DNA of 64,000 nucleotides from Micromonospora profundi (GTDB lineage: Bacteria > Actinomycetota > Actinomycetes > Mycobacteriales > Micromonosporaceae): assembly GCF_011927785.1 (NCBI RefSeq), contig NZ_JAATJK010000001.1:3038001-3102000 (forward strand), in the 5' to 3' direction. Shown here in pieces: positions 35,938 through 44,368 of the stretch; position 1 is the first letter of the stretch; each line of letters begins with the position of its first letter. Both the position numbers and the translations under genes were made by a program. The notes beneath the pieces were generated by a model, which saw nothing but the letters and a program-made list of their open reading frames with translations, did not search any database and had not been told where the DNA came from.

Positions 35938-36030
35938 GATGCCCGGCACTCAGCGCAGTGGGTGGTACTGCTGGTCCCACCGTCGAACAGGGCCTGCCGG
36001 TCAGTCCGTCGGCGGCGCACATTGGGTGGC

Positions 36031-36711
36031 ATGACCACAACCTTGGTGACCGGGGCCAACAAGGGCCTCGGTCTGGAAACGACCCGCCGCCTGATCGCCG
36101 CCGGCCACACCGTCTACGCCGGAATGCGTGACCTGGCCTCCGGCGAAGCCGCCCGCAACCTCGGAGCCATCGCGGTTCAGCTCGACGTCACCGACCAGGC
36201 CAGCGTCGACAAGGCGATAGGGTCGCTGCCCGAACTCGACGTTCTGATCAACAACGCGGCCGTCGTGGGTCCATCGTGGGGCCTCGACGACCTGGACGTC
36301 GACGCGATGCGCGTGGCCTTCGAGACCAACGTCTACGGCGTCGTACGGGTCACCCAGGCCGCCCTGCCCCTGCTGCGGCAGTCGTGCGCGTCGGTGATCG
36401 TCAACGTCGCCTCCGGACTCGGCTTCCCCCGCGCCCTACTGGACCCCGAGGACGACTCCTTCAACGGATACATGATTCCGTACGCCAGCTCGAAAGCCGC
36501 CGTACTCGCACTCACCGTCCAGTACGCCAAGAACCTGCCCGGAATGCGGATCAACGCCTCCGACCCTGGCTACACCGCCACCGACCTCAACAGTCACAAG
36601 GGGCACCAAACCGTCACCGAAGGCACCGACGCCACGGTCGCCCTGGCCCTGGTTGGCCCCGACGGTCCGACCGGTGAATACCACAACCGCCAGGGCCGGA
36701 TCACCTACTGA
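36031..36711 (+). CDS. SDR-family NAD(P)-dependent oxidoreductase
   Basis: 226 residues from an ATG after GGGTGGC. TGANKGLG binds the dinucleotide, NNAAVVG follows, and the catalytic Tyr and Lys stand in IPYASSKAAV (YxxxK intact). The C-terminal part is short (DPGYTATDLN ... GRITY). First gene of a two-gene unit with the SnoaL-like protein 9 bp downstream. Substrate unknown. Confidence 0.92.
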   Translation: MTTTLVTGANKGLGLETTRRLIAAGHTVYAGMRDLASGEAARNLGAIAVQLDVTDQASVDKAIGSLPELDVLINNAAVVGPSWGLDDLDVDAMRVAFETNVYGVVRVTQAALPLLRQSCASVIVNVASGLGFPRALLDPEDDSFNGYMIPYASSKAAVLALTVQYAKNLPGMRINASDPGYTATDLNSHKGHQTVTEGTDATVALALVGPDGPTGEYHNRQGRITY

Positions 36712-36720
36712 ACGAAAGGA

Positions 36721-37122
36721 ATGATTGCAGTGACCGACAACGATATGCGTGACTGGTGCCTGCGGTACATCACGACGCTCAACGCCCATGAGATCGACCG
36801 TATGGACGAGTTCATCGCCGACGAGGTCATGCTGAACGGCGAACCCGGAAGCCGGGACGATGTCCTCGCCGACATGCGGTCCATCATCAACGCCGTTCCA
36901 GATATGCGCTGGGAGGTTCAAGAGCTGCTGTTCGACCGCGACCGCATCGCCGCACGCGTGGTCAACACCGGCACCCCTGTGAAGGAGTGGCTCGGCGTCG
37001 CTCCGACCGGCAAGTCGTTCGAGATAGTCGAGTACGCGATCTACAAGGTCAGCAACGGCCGATTCGCGCAGATGACCAACCTCCACGACTCAGCCGATGT
37101 GCGCCGGCAGCTGACCGCCTGA
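36721..37122 (+). CDS. SnoaL-like / NTF2-fold protein
   Basis: 133 residues, start ATG after GAACGAAAGGA. It has the cone-shaped SnoaL-like pattern: [42 protein letters not shown] (each split here), [14 protein letters not shown] and [12 protein letters not shown]. These proteins act as polyketide cyclases, hydrolases or binding proteins. Cotranscribed with the SDR, suggesting one catabolic or detoxifying step under control of the divergent XRE regulator. Confidence 0.85.
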   Translation: MIAVTDNDMRDWCLRYITTLNAHEIDRMDEFIADEVMLNGEPGSRDDVLADMRSIINAVPDMRWEVQELLFDRDRIAARVVNTGTPVKEWLGVAPTGKSFEIVEYAIYKVSNGRFAQMTNLHDSADVRRQLTA

Positions 37123-37147
37123 TTGCAGGCGGACAGCGTAAGGGAAG

Positions 37148-37613
37148 GTGTGTCGATTTCCGTGTTCAGGCCTGTGGTGTGGTCGAAATTCTTCGATGGG
37201 TGATCCGGTCGCCGTAGGCGAGGGTCAGGACGTTGAGGGCCTTGGTCCGACCGCAGACCCGCCGGTGACGCGCCTTCCGTCTCTGCTGGAAGACGAGGCA
37301 CAGGACCTCATCGCGGCCTGCTCGGTCGGGAAGCGCCCGCACCTGCGGGCGGCTTGCCGGAACCCCTGCGTCGAGGCTCCCGAGAATGTCGGTGGCGTAG
37401 AAGACGTTGCAGGCCTCGTGGTCGTGGTCCAAGAACGGCACGCTGCGGCCACGGGGTGCGCCCCAGCCGGATCGAGGCCAGGTGCTGGTCGCCGAACTCG
37501 GCGGCGAAAGCCTCGTACCGGGCCTCGGCGGTGGGGACGTTGTAGATCCCCCTCAACGCGGGGTGATCTTCTGCCAGTCCTTGCGGTTGATATAGCGCAG
37601 CGATGCAATCATG
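37148..37613 (-). pseudogene. IS256-family (Mutator-type) transposase remnant
   Basis: Pieces of the C-terminal third of a Mutator-type transposase lie in three frames: ASLRYINRKDWQKIT, RGIYNVPTAEARYEAFAAEF, PFLDHDHEACNVFYATD, RFPTEQAAM and finally TKALNVLTLAYGDRI. At least two frameshifts separate them and the catalytic N-terminal part is missing. No inverted ends were found. Confidence 0.7.
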
Positions 37614-37684
37614 GACGACCTGCGCACATCATTCATGCACCGTCCAGCCGCCTGCGAGGACCGCTTACTGACATGCCTTTCGAC

Positions 37685-38458
37685 TTATTCTCGAAGCTTC
37701 CGCAGCGCTTCTCGTGAGAGAATGTCAGCTTGGCGGGTCGCTTCGGGGATCCGATATCGGCGGCTCAGTGTCAGCGTCAAGTCGGTAGCTTGATCCAGGC
37801 TAATTCGATGTCCAACAGATACGAATACGGGCCTAATTCCTGTCTGCGTACGAAGCACGCGTCCGAGTGTTTCGCCATCCTCAGCAAGCGGCGACCATCC
37901 ACCTCGTCGCTCCCCAGGTTCCGAGAACGTCCCGACAAAAGGCGACTTCGCCACTCCAAATGACGGCAGTCCAGTCAACACGCCCATGTGACTGGCTAAT
38001 CCAAACCTTCTCGGATGGGCTATACCATAGCCATCACAAACGAGCACGTCGGGCTGACAGGCAAGGTTTTCAAGAGCCTCCAGGAGGATCGGCACTTCGC
38101 GAAACGCCAGCAACCCCGGAACATACGGGAAGTGCACGTCCCCATGAACGACGGAAATCTCCCTCACTTCCAGGGTCCGCGATTCCATCACGATGGCCAC
38201 GGCCGCGACTCGGCGGGTTCCGGCTTCGTAAGAGACGTCCAAGCCGGCCACCAATTCGGGCATAGTGGCCAAACTATTAGCAATGTCGACCTTACTGCGT
38301 AACGCCATCTGCTGGCGTAGAGCTTCAGATATGTCCGGAGCTGACGACACATTGCCGTCTGCTCCCAGACCGGTTCCCGGATCCTCGGATTCGCTAGCCA
38401 CCGTACTCACGGAGACATCGTAGCTGCGAGAAGCTGGGATCATCTTCGGAGATCTCAT
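37685..38458 (-). CDS. nfi: Endonuclease V
   Basis: About 257 residues from the ATG at 38458; the frame stays open 61 codons further upstream, so the start is uncertain. The nuclease cleaves DNA or RNA next to deaminated adenine (inosine). The metal-binding residues are seen: D74 in VAGLDVSYE, E121 in FPYVPGLLAFRE and D142 in VCDGYGIAHPRR. FVGTFSEPGERRGGWSPL and VSVGHRISLDQA are typical later motifs. The gene is visibly less GC-rich than its surroundings and lies between transposase and recombinase remnants, so it was probably acquired by transfer. Confidence 0.9.
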   Translation of the reverse strand: MRSPKMIPASRSYDVSVSTVASESEDPGTGLGADGNVSSAPDISEALRQQMALRSKVDIANSLATMPELVAGLDVSYEAGTRRVAAVAIVMESRTLEVREISVVHGDVHFPYVPGLLAFREVPILLEALENLACQPDVLVCDGYGIAHPRRFGLASHMGVLTGLPSFGVAKSPFVGTFSEPGERRGGWSPLAEDGETLGRVLRTQTGIRPVFVSVGHRISLDQATDLTLTLSRRYRIPEATRQADILSREALRKLRE

Positions 38459-38667
38459 GGTGATCCACAACTTTCCTTGAAAGTCATATCGAATGAGCAC
38501 ACCGTGTTCGTGGGTCATCTCCGAGGCCAGAGATCGGTCCTCACGGAACTCCCGCGTACTGCCGTGGCGTGTATTCGCCTTGCAGTTCGCTTTACCCAGG
38601 CCGAACGAAAACGAGCCGAAGTTGATCTTCAAGCGACCCAACAGACAGAGCCGCGCCGGATGAGCCG

Positions 38668-38890
38668 CTCCCCAGATCGCCGACCCTGGTCCGAGCGCTC
38701 AGCGACATCGCCGCCGTGCTGCGCGACGCCGACCCCGACGACAAAGCCGAGGTCTACCGGCAACTCGGACTCCGGCTGACCACCAGCCCGAAACGCAAAC
38801 GGTGCGCACTGAAGTCGATCTCAGCGCGCACCGTGGAGCAATGGTTTGTGCCCGAGGGGCGACGTCGACCACAAGTCCATGATCGTCGTT
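38668..38890 (+). pseudogene. C-terminal tail of a serine recombinase, frameshifted
   Basis: LSDIAAVLRDADPDDKAEVY and RQLGLRLT resemble the last helices of actinobacterial large serine recombinases. After LT the sequence continues in another frame as HQPETQTVRTEVDLSAHRG. The N-terminal catalytic and zinc parts are absent. It suggests that an integrated element once ended here. Confidence 0.5.
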
Positions 38891-39010
38891 TATGGCGACC
38901 TTCAGCTCACGCCTAGATGACCCCGTCAGGCCTGCTGGTCCGGGTTGACGGACATCACCCGACCAGGCAAGGTGCGCGCACTCCGGGCCTGCCCGTGCGG
39001 CGCAAGCTCC

Positions 39011-39216
39011 TCAGAACCGGTCCCGGGTTCCGAGCAGGGCGTTGTGTGGGGCGCGGCGCCATGGCGCGAGCTCAGCGTCGACCTCGGCCCAACGAATGTC
39101 GTCAACGCAGAGAACTCCGTCGATGCCAGGCAGGGCCTCGACCAGCCTCATCCGCTGATCTTCGCCCGGGTGGGACCTCCACAGGTCGGTGGTCCGCCGG
39201 CTGAGCTGACGAGCTA
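39011..39216 (-). pseudogene. 3' part of a gene apparently split by the IS630/IS5 insertions
   Basis: The minus-strand frame LARQLSRRTTDLWRSHPGED ... LLGTRDRF stops at 39011. Removing both insertion elements and the extra TA bases joins it in frame to RIRDYYGGGYL encoded at about 40732-40765, giving a continuous reading through the junction. An in-frame stop lies a short way upstream there, so the original gene is decayed or short. Family not recognised. Confidence 0.35.
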
Positions 39217-39849
39217 GTGCCGTGACCACGAACGTTGACGGTGTTGGGGTCAGGCTGCTCGGGTGGTGGGTTGGCCCCAGCAGCCAGGAGGAGGACAGCA
39301 CGCGCCCTAATGGATCAGTGCTCATCCCGAGCGGCATCCAACGCTCGAACGGCACGACACCCCATCAACGGTCAAGCCTCCCCGGGACACCGACGGGGGC
39401 ACGGTCTCGGTGCAGGACTCAACGTCCAGGGTCCAAGAGTGCTCACCCGCCAGCGGCTACCGTCCGAGTCTCCCGCAGCAACATCATTAAGCAACGCCGC
39501 CCGGATCCCGGTAAAGCCCATTAGGGTCCAGGCTGGCCATCCCCATCTCGTTGAACCGGTGGATGACCTGCCGGATCGTGTCCTCATCGGCCTGGACGAG
39601 ACGGGCGATGGCCGGCACCATGTTCCCGCCGGCCGAGGCGAGCACGACCATCGACCGTCGCAGTCGGATCGGGGAACCGGTTCCCCGGCGGGTGATTCTG
39701 AGCAGCTGCTGACCTTCCTGATCACTCAGCCGCCGCACACGTACAAGATCTGCCACCGCCACCGCCACAGCCCGACCGGCACAACGCCGCCCGGCCGACA
39801 GGCCGCGCGGCGTGTCAACCAACCCCGTGAACGTTCGTGGTCATGGCAC
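39217..39849 (-). mobile_element. Internally deleted IS630-family element
   Basis: A 633-bp element with terminal inverted repeats of about 30 bp: GTGCCGTGACCACGAACGTT... at 39217 and the complement of GTGCCATGACCACGAACGTT... ending at 39849, with four or so mismatches. It is flanked by TA on both sides (39215-39216, 39850-39851), the target of IS630/Tc1 elements. Intact members are about 1.1 kb; this one keeps only the 5' end of its transposase gene. Confidence 0.7.
39487..39822 (-). pseudogene. IS630 transposase, N-terminal helix-turn-helix fragment
   Basis: About 90 recognisable residues: VADLVRVRRLSDQEGQQLL, RRSMVVLASAGGNMVPAIAR and IRQVIHRFNEMGMASLDPNG, the DNA-binding region of IS630-type transposases. 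The frame then runs into unrelated sequence and the DDE catalytic domain is gone, so the element cannot move by itself. Confidence 0.7.
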
Positions 39850-39851
39850 TA

Positions 39852-40729
39852 AGGGACGTCTCGTAACTTGGTGGTCGGTCCATGGTGGATCATCTTGGGG
39901 TGCAGGTGATCTCGGCGGCTCGCCAGGAGTGGATCTTTCCGTTCACCGGGCTGCAGCCCGCCCAGTTCCGCAGGCTGGTCCGGTTGGTCGCCGAGCGTGG
40001 TGGTGACGCGATTGCCGACGGTCGGCCGGGACGGCAGTGGTCTCTCGACCTCGCTGATCGGGTGTTGCTGGTCGCCGCGTACTGGCGCACGAACCTGACG
40101 ATGCGCCAGATCGGCCCGCTGTTCGGGGTGTCGCACTCCGCCGCGCATCGGGTCATCGACACCGTCGGCCCCCTGCTCGCTCTGGCACCGGTGCGCCGGC
40201 GTCGGGTCGACCAGGTCACCATCGTCGACGGCACCCTCATCCCGACCCGCGATCACCGCTTGGCCGCCCCGAGCAAGAACTACCGCTACAGCACGAACCT
40301 GCAGGTAGCCATCGACGCCCACACCCGCCTCGTCGTGGCCCTCGGCGATCCGCAACCCGGCAACCGCAACGACACCATCGTCTATCGGACCAGCGGCATC
40401 GACCAGAAGCTGGCCGGACGGCCCGTCATGGCCGACGGCGCCTACCGCGGCAACCCTGAGGTGATCATCCCGTACCGCAAACCCGGCGACGGCAGCGACT
40501 TACCCCCGTGGAAGGCGGACCTGAACAAACAGCACCGCACCGTCCGAGCACAGGCCGAGCACGCCCTGGCCCGCATGAAGTGCTTCAAGATCCTGCGCGA
40601 CTACCGCCGCGCCGCCAGCACATTGACCGACACCGCTTCCGGCATCGCCCACCTCCACAACATCATCCTCGCGGGGTGACACCAGCACCGTTGCCAGGCA
40701 ACGCCTTCACCGAGTTACGAGACATCCTT
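39852..40729 (+). mobile_element. IS5-family insertion sequence, apparently complete
   Basis: 878 bp. Left end AGGGACGTCTCGTAACTTGG at 39852; the right end, read on the other strand from 40729, is AAGGATGTCTCGTAACTCGG, matching at most positions. TA flanks both ends (39850-39851 and 40730-40731). It contains one full transposase gene. The left TA is also the right flank of the IS630 remnant, so the two elements abut at one site. Confidence 0.8.
39882..40679 (+). CDS. IS5-family DDE transposase
   Basis: 265 residues. An N-terminal helix-turn-helix-4-like region (TNLTMRQIGPLFGVSHSAAH) is followed by the DDE domain: VTIVDGTLIPT (first Asp), PVMADGAYRGNPEVI (second Asp), and RAQAEHALARMKCFKILRDY (the Glu). 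No frameshift; it looks functional. The type is that of the small IS5 group members (IS1031/IS112-like) of streptomycetes and relatives. Confidence 0.92.
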   Translation: MVDHLGVQVISAARQEWIFPFTGLQPAQFRRLVRLVAERGGDAIADGRPGRQWSLDLADRVLLVAAYWRTNLTMRQIGPLFGVSHSAAHRVIDTVGPLLALAPVRRRRVDQVTIVDGTLIPTRDHRLAAPSKNYRYSTNLQVAIDAHTRLVVALGDPQPGNRNDTIVYRTSGIDQKLAGRPVMADGAYRGNPEVIIPYRKPGDGSDLPPWKADLNKQHRTVRAQAEHALARMKCFKILRDYRRAASTLTDTASGIAHLHNIILAG

Positions 40730-40731
40730 TA

Positions 40732-41029
40732 GGTAGCCGCCACCGTAGTAATCCCTGATGCGAAGCGCGGTACTTGCAAATTAGCGCCTGCAAGTTCAGA
40801 GGTCTTCGGCGGCGCTAGGCCGTGAGGACCTACGTGGTTGTGACCGACGCGAGGGCTGTGCCCCCGGTGCGAGCCTGATGACGTCGCCAGGATCGAGCGT
40901 CCGGACCCCGGCGTACCCGGGGACTGATGGACTCCGGAGCCCCGTGGCGGGCGTCTTCAGACCAGACGCACCCATCCACGTCGAACCCGTTCCCGGTACG
41001 CACCGACCACGAGAAAGTTGAGAGGACTC
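40732..41029. other. Gene-free stretch before kinase 1
   Basis: About 300 bases without a gene. It contains the inverted repeat CTTGCA-N10-TGCAAG (40774-40795) and the short tract that joins in frame to the split gene at 39011-39216. Promoter elements for the kinase gene were not recognised. Confidence 0.5.
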
Positions 41030-42019
41030 ATGAGTACGGATCGTGTGCTTGGCGGACGCTATGAGCTCTGCGACGTCCTGGGCCGGGGCGGCATGGCCGT
41101 TGTTCACCTGGCGCGTGACATCCGGCTCAAGCGCTGGGTCGCGGTCAAGGTGCTCCGCGCAGAGCTAGCCCGCGATCCGCTGTTCCGGTCCCGGTTCCGG
41201 CGGGAAGCACAGGCAGTCGCCCGCCTCAATCACCCCGGCATCGTCTCCGTTCATGACGTCGGACATGAGCACGTCGAAGGCAGTCGGGCGGACGAGCCGA
41301 ACGTTCCGTTCATCGTCATGGAGCACGTCGCCGGCCAGTCGCTGCGGGCCCGCCTCCGCGAGGGCGCGCTCACGCTGGAGGAGTCGATCCAACATCAGAT
41401 GGCGGTCCTGTCGGCACTCGAGTTCAGCCATCGCGCAGGCGTTGTCCATCGCGACATCAAGCCCGCCAACATCATGGTCACTCCCGACGGCGCAATCAAG
41501 GTGGTGGACTTCGGCATCGCGCGTGTCGATGGTGGTGCCGGCGCCACAGCAACCGAAACCCACATGCTCCTCGGCACCGCCCAGTACCTCTCTCCCGAGC
41601 AAGTGCGTGGTGAGGTCGCCGACGCGCGCAGTGACCTGTACTCCGCGGGCTGCCTGCTCTACGAACTGCTGACCGGCCGGCCGCCCTTCGTCGGTGACAA
41701 CCCGGTTGCCGTCGCCTATCAGCACGTGCACCAAGCGCCCCCGCGAGCCAGCGCCTACCGCACCGAGGTGACTCCGGCGCTTGACGCGGTGCTCCTCACA
41801 GCGCTCGCCAAGGACCGAAAGGACCGGTTCCAGAGCGCTCGATCGTTCAGGGAAGCGCTCCAGTCCGCGGCAAAGGGCCTGGTCCGTGCGGACGAGCGCC
41901 TCGATATGGGACGCGTGGGACAACGCGATTCTGATCCACCCGCCTTGGCACACCACGCCGGCGTCGACGATTTCCATCGCATGGCCATCGGGCCACTCGC
42001 CTCGTCGACCCGCCAATGA
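41030..42019 (+). CDS. Soluble Ser/Thr protein kinase 1 (PknB-type catalytic domain)
   Basis: 329 residues from an ATG after AGTTGAGAGGACTC. All Hanks motifs are present: GRGGMAVV, ATP-lysine K40 (WVAVKVL), catalytic D142 in HRDIKPAN, D160 in DFG, and the activation segment GTAQYLSPEQVRG. The kinase domain ends near residue 280. The remaining 50 residues are polar; there is no transmembrane segment and no PASTA repeats, unlike PknB itself. A close paralogue lies at 45418-46371. Likely partners are the LAL regulators beside that paralogue, but this is inference. Confidence 0.93.
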   Translation: MSTDRVLGGRYELCDVLGRGGMAVVHLARDIRLKRWVAVKVLRAELARDPLFRSRFRREAQAVARLNHPGIVSVHDVGHEHVEGSRADEPNVPFIVMEHVAGQSLRARLREGALTLEESIQHQMAVLSALEFSHRAGVVHRDIKPANIMVTPDGAIKVVDFGIARVDGGAGATATETHMLLGTAQYLSPEQVRGEVADARSDLYSAGCLLYELLTGRPPFVGDNPVAVAYQHVHQAPPRASAYRTEVTPALDAVLLTALAKDRKDRFQSARSFREALQSAAKGLVRADERLDMGRVGQRDSDPPALAHHAGVDDFHRMAIGPLASSTRQ

Positions 42020-42088
42020 CGAGAACAAGGCCACCACACGATCCGCCTAGGCAACGGTCCGCACTGGCTCACCACAGAAAAGAACACC

Positions 42089-42334
42089 ATGGAATACGGC
42101 ACCGCCGACGGGATCCTGCCCATCGATGCGACGGCCCACCGCTTCTTCCCGGCACTGCCCGATGCCCACTACGTAGAAATCGAGGGCGTTCCCCACGGGC
42201 TGCTCTGGACGCACGTTGACGGGGTCAACGACGCCCTGCGCACCTTCATCGACTCCCTCGACGGCGGGGACTACCGCCGCCACATGACGCACTCACATCA
42301 CAGGAAAGTGAGGACCAGACATGAGTCCCATTGA
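42089..42334 (+). pseudogene. C-terminal remnant of an alpha/beta-hydrolase
   Basis: YGTADGILPIDATAHRFF and YVEIEGVPHGLLWTHVDGVN match the end of non-heme chloroperoxidase-type hydrolases, including the catalytic Asp (ILPID) and His (VPHG). The nucleophile-serine half, some 200 residues, is missing. An ATG and AAAAGAACACC precede it, so a peptide could be made, but it cannot be an enzyme. Confidence 0.65.
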
Positions 42335-42896
42335 GCAGCTCATCAGCAATTTCCAGGAGCTCGTCGCCCAAGTGCCCGGGATCGTCCAGCCGTTCATCGT
42401 CATGCTGGCGGGCGCGATCCCGTTTGTCGACGGCGAGGGAGCGGCCATCATCGGCATAGCCGGTGGTCTCCACCCGATTGTCGCAGGCGTCGCAGCAGCC
42501 GCAGGGAACTTTCTGTGCGTGCTGCTGGTCGTCGCGGTCACCTCACGCGCCAGGACGACCATCGTCGATCGACGACGCAGCCCAGTCGGGGTGAGCGGAG
42601 GCGCAGGAGCGCGATCGAGCGCCCTCGGGGAGACGTACCAGGAGACGGCAGCCACGAAGCCGGAGTCGAAGGGACGTCGGCGCTTCAACAGATGGCTCGT
42701 GCGTTTCGGCGTCCCCGGTGCGAGCATCCTCGGTCCTCTCGCCATTCCGACCCAGATCACGTCGGCGATCCTCGTGGGCGGCGGAACTCCACGCCGGTGG
42801 GTCCTGCTCTGGCAGGCCATCTCCATCGTCATCTGGACGACGATTGGCACCGTCGTGGCGTGGGCCGCGCTCACCTTCGTCATCGAGGTGTCGTGA
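42321..42896 (+). CDS. Small multidrug-export-type membrane protein
   Basis: 191 residues with about four hydrophobic segments: GIVQPFIVMLAGAIPFVDGE, GLHPIVAGVAAAAGNFLCVL, VPGASILGPLAIPTQITSAI and ISIVIWTTIGTVVAWAALTF. A long polar loop at about 75-125 separates the pairs. EGAAIIGIAGG and GPLAIPTQI are typical of the PF06695 small multi-drug export family. Transport activity is assigned by family only. It overlaps the end of the hydrolase remnant and is followed after 3 bases by a tiny frame. Confidence 0.8.
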   Translation: MSPIEQLISNFQELVAQVPGIVQPFIVMLAGAIPFVDGEGAAIIGIAGGLHPIVAGVAAAAGNFLCVLLVVAVTSRARTTIVDRRRSPVGVSGGAGARSSALGETYQETAATKPESKGRRRFNRWLVRFGVPGASILGPLAIPTQITSAILVGGGTPRRWVLLWQAISIVIWTTIGTVVAWAALTFVIEVS

Positions 42897-42899
42897 GCC

Positions 42900-43043
42900 A
42901 TGACCGAGCAGCAGGACGAACCGCTCGCCGAGGGCGGGGCCGCGACCCTCGGCGGGCCGAAGGACGACGCCGGCACAGCGCCCGTCGGGCGAGACCCTGC
43001 GCTCCGCGTCGAGTACCTGGCAGACAAGCCTCACGGCGTCTAG
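42900..43043 (+). CDS. Possible 47-residue hydrophilic protein
   Basis: An ATG 3 bases after the stop of the membrane protein gene opens MTEQQDEPLAEGG and ends YLADKPHGV. It is acidic, disordered, and has no recognised relatives. Its tight spacing behind an expressed gene is the only support. Confidence 0.3.
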   Translation: MTEQQDEPLAEGGAATLGGPKDDAGTAPVGRDPALRVEYLADKPHGV

Positions 43044-43203
43044 ACCGTCCTGCCTCGATCAGGCCGACCCTCCGCCAGGCCCCTGCTGGAGAGCCCCATC
43101 GTCCAACTCGGCGCCTCGAGTGCGTGCCGCACGGACAGCTTTTACCGCGTAATTCCGAACCACTCATACGCCTGCTCCGGCAATAAACCTCGAAGGAAGA
43201 CTC

Positions 43204-44166
43204 ATGACCCAGCAAGCGCACACCGTTCCGCCCGATGTCGAGTACCACCGGGTGCTGGCCGGGGAGAGACGTCGCATCGGTCGTGGCATCCTCGCGATCG
43301 TGCTTCTGATCGTCGGGATGACGCTGTCCGGCGTCGCTCTCAGCCTGATGGCGGCGTTCGTGGATGCCGCCATCGACACCGACGGGCGCACTGAGTGGAC
43401 GCCCCTGATGCACACCGCCGGCATGATTTCCGTCGCACTGGTCATCCCGTGGAGCATGCTCATCCAGCGGTGGCTCTACGGCGTGAGAGGCCCCTCGCTG
43501 CACTCGGTGATCTCGCGATTCCGGTTCGACATCTTCGGGCGCGCGCTGCTTCTGATCACCCCCGCGTGGGTTGCCGTCATGGCGTTCCACTACTGGGTCC
43601 CGCTGCCGCAGACCGAATGGAGTTACACCGACGTGCTGTGGATACTCCTCGCCACGCTCCTGCTCACGCCCCTGCAGGCCGCAGGTGAGGAATACGGGTT
43701 CCGTGGGCTCATCTTCCGCGTCGCAGGTGGCTGGACCCGCGGAGCGCGGGCGGGCCTCGCCGTCGGTGTGCTGGTCTCCAGCGTCGCCTTCGCGGTCGTC
43801 CACCTGTCGACCGACATCTGGCTGAACCTCTGGTACCTGATCTTCGGCGTCGGGCTCACGCTCATCACCTGGCGCACCGGGGGCATCGAGATCGCAGTGG
43901 TGCTACACGCGGGGTACAACACCCTGTCCTTCGTGTTCGATGCTGCGCTGCGCACCGATATCGCCAACGTCGTGACGGATCGCGCAGCGGGCGCCGCGAC
44001 GATCGGGGTCCTCGTTCCCAGCGCAGTTGTCGTCATCACAGCCCTGGTGGTCGGGATGCGCACCCGGCGCAGCGGCCCTACGCGAACACCGCACTCGCCG
44101 GCCGCGCGACCCGCGTCCGCGCTCTCGGGGGCGCAGCTCGCGGGTAGCCAAAGATGGCCCTCGTGA
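43204..44166 (+). CDS. CPBP-family intramembrane metalloprotease
   Basis: 320 residues from an ATG with CGAAGGAAGACTC upstream. About eight transmembrane helices. The abortive-infection/CAAX-type active site is seen: QAAGEEYGFRGLIF (EExxxR), FAVVHLST (FxxxH) and LHAGYN (third His). The last 40 residues are a polar, Pro/Ala-rich tail. Bacterial members are linked to bacteriocin self-immunity or prenyl-protein processing; the substrate here is unknown. Probably in one unit with the small membrane protein upstream. Confidence 0.9.
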   Translation: MTQQAHTVPPDVEYHRVLAGERRRIGRGILAIVLLIVGMTLSGVALSLMAAFVDAAIDTDGRTEWTPLMHTAGMISVALVIPWSMLIQRWLYGVRGPSLHSVISRFRFDIFGRALLLITPAWVAVMAFHYWVPLPQTEWSYTDVLWILLATLLLTPLQAAGEEYGFRGLIFRVAGGWTRGARAGLAVGVLVSSVAFAVVHLSTDIWLNLWYLIFGVGLTLITWRTGGIEIAVVLHAGYNTLSFVFDAALRTDIANVVTDRAAGAATIGVLVPSAVVVITALVVGMRTRRSGPTRTPHSPAARPASALSGAQLAGSQRWPS

Positions 44167-44368
44167 CGTTCTCGTGGGTGGGTCTCGACCCTGATCAACA
44201 GCGCACGCCGTGTCCCGTCCGTCAGCCAGTTTGGACGGCCGGTGCGCTTGACCAGCGACGAAAGCCGCGTACTCGAGGCCTGTCTCGACCTGCGGCATCC
44301 GAGTCATCAACCCCATCCGCGCTGAGAACGCGGCCTTGCGGAGGCGGCCGGCATCGGGAACGAATGCG

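Noticed and set aside
40774..40795. CTTGCA-N10-TGCAAG inverted repeat as an operator
   Set aside because: Too short and with no known motif; no clear promoter next to it.
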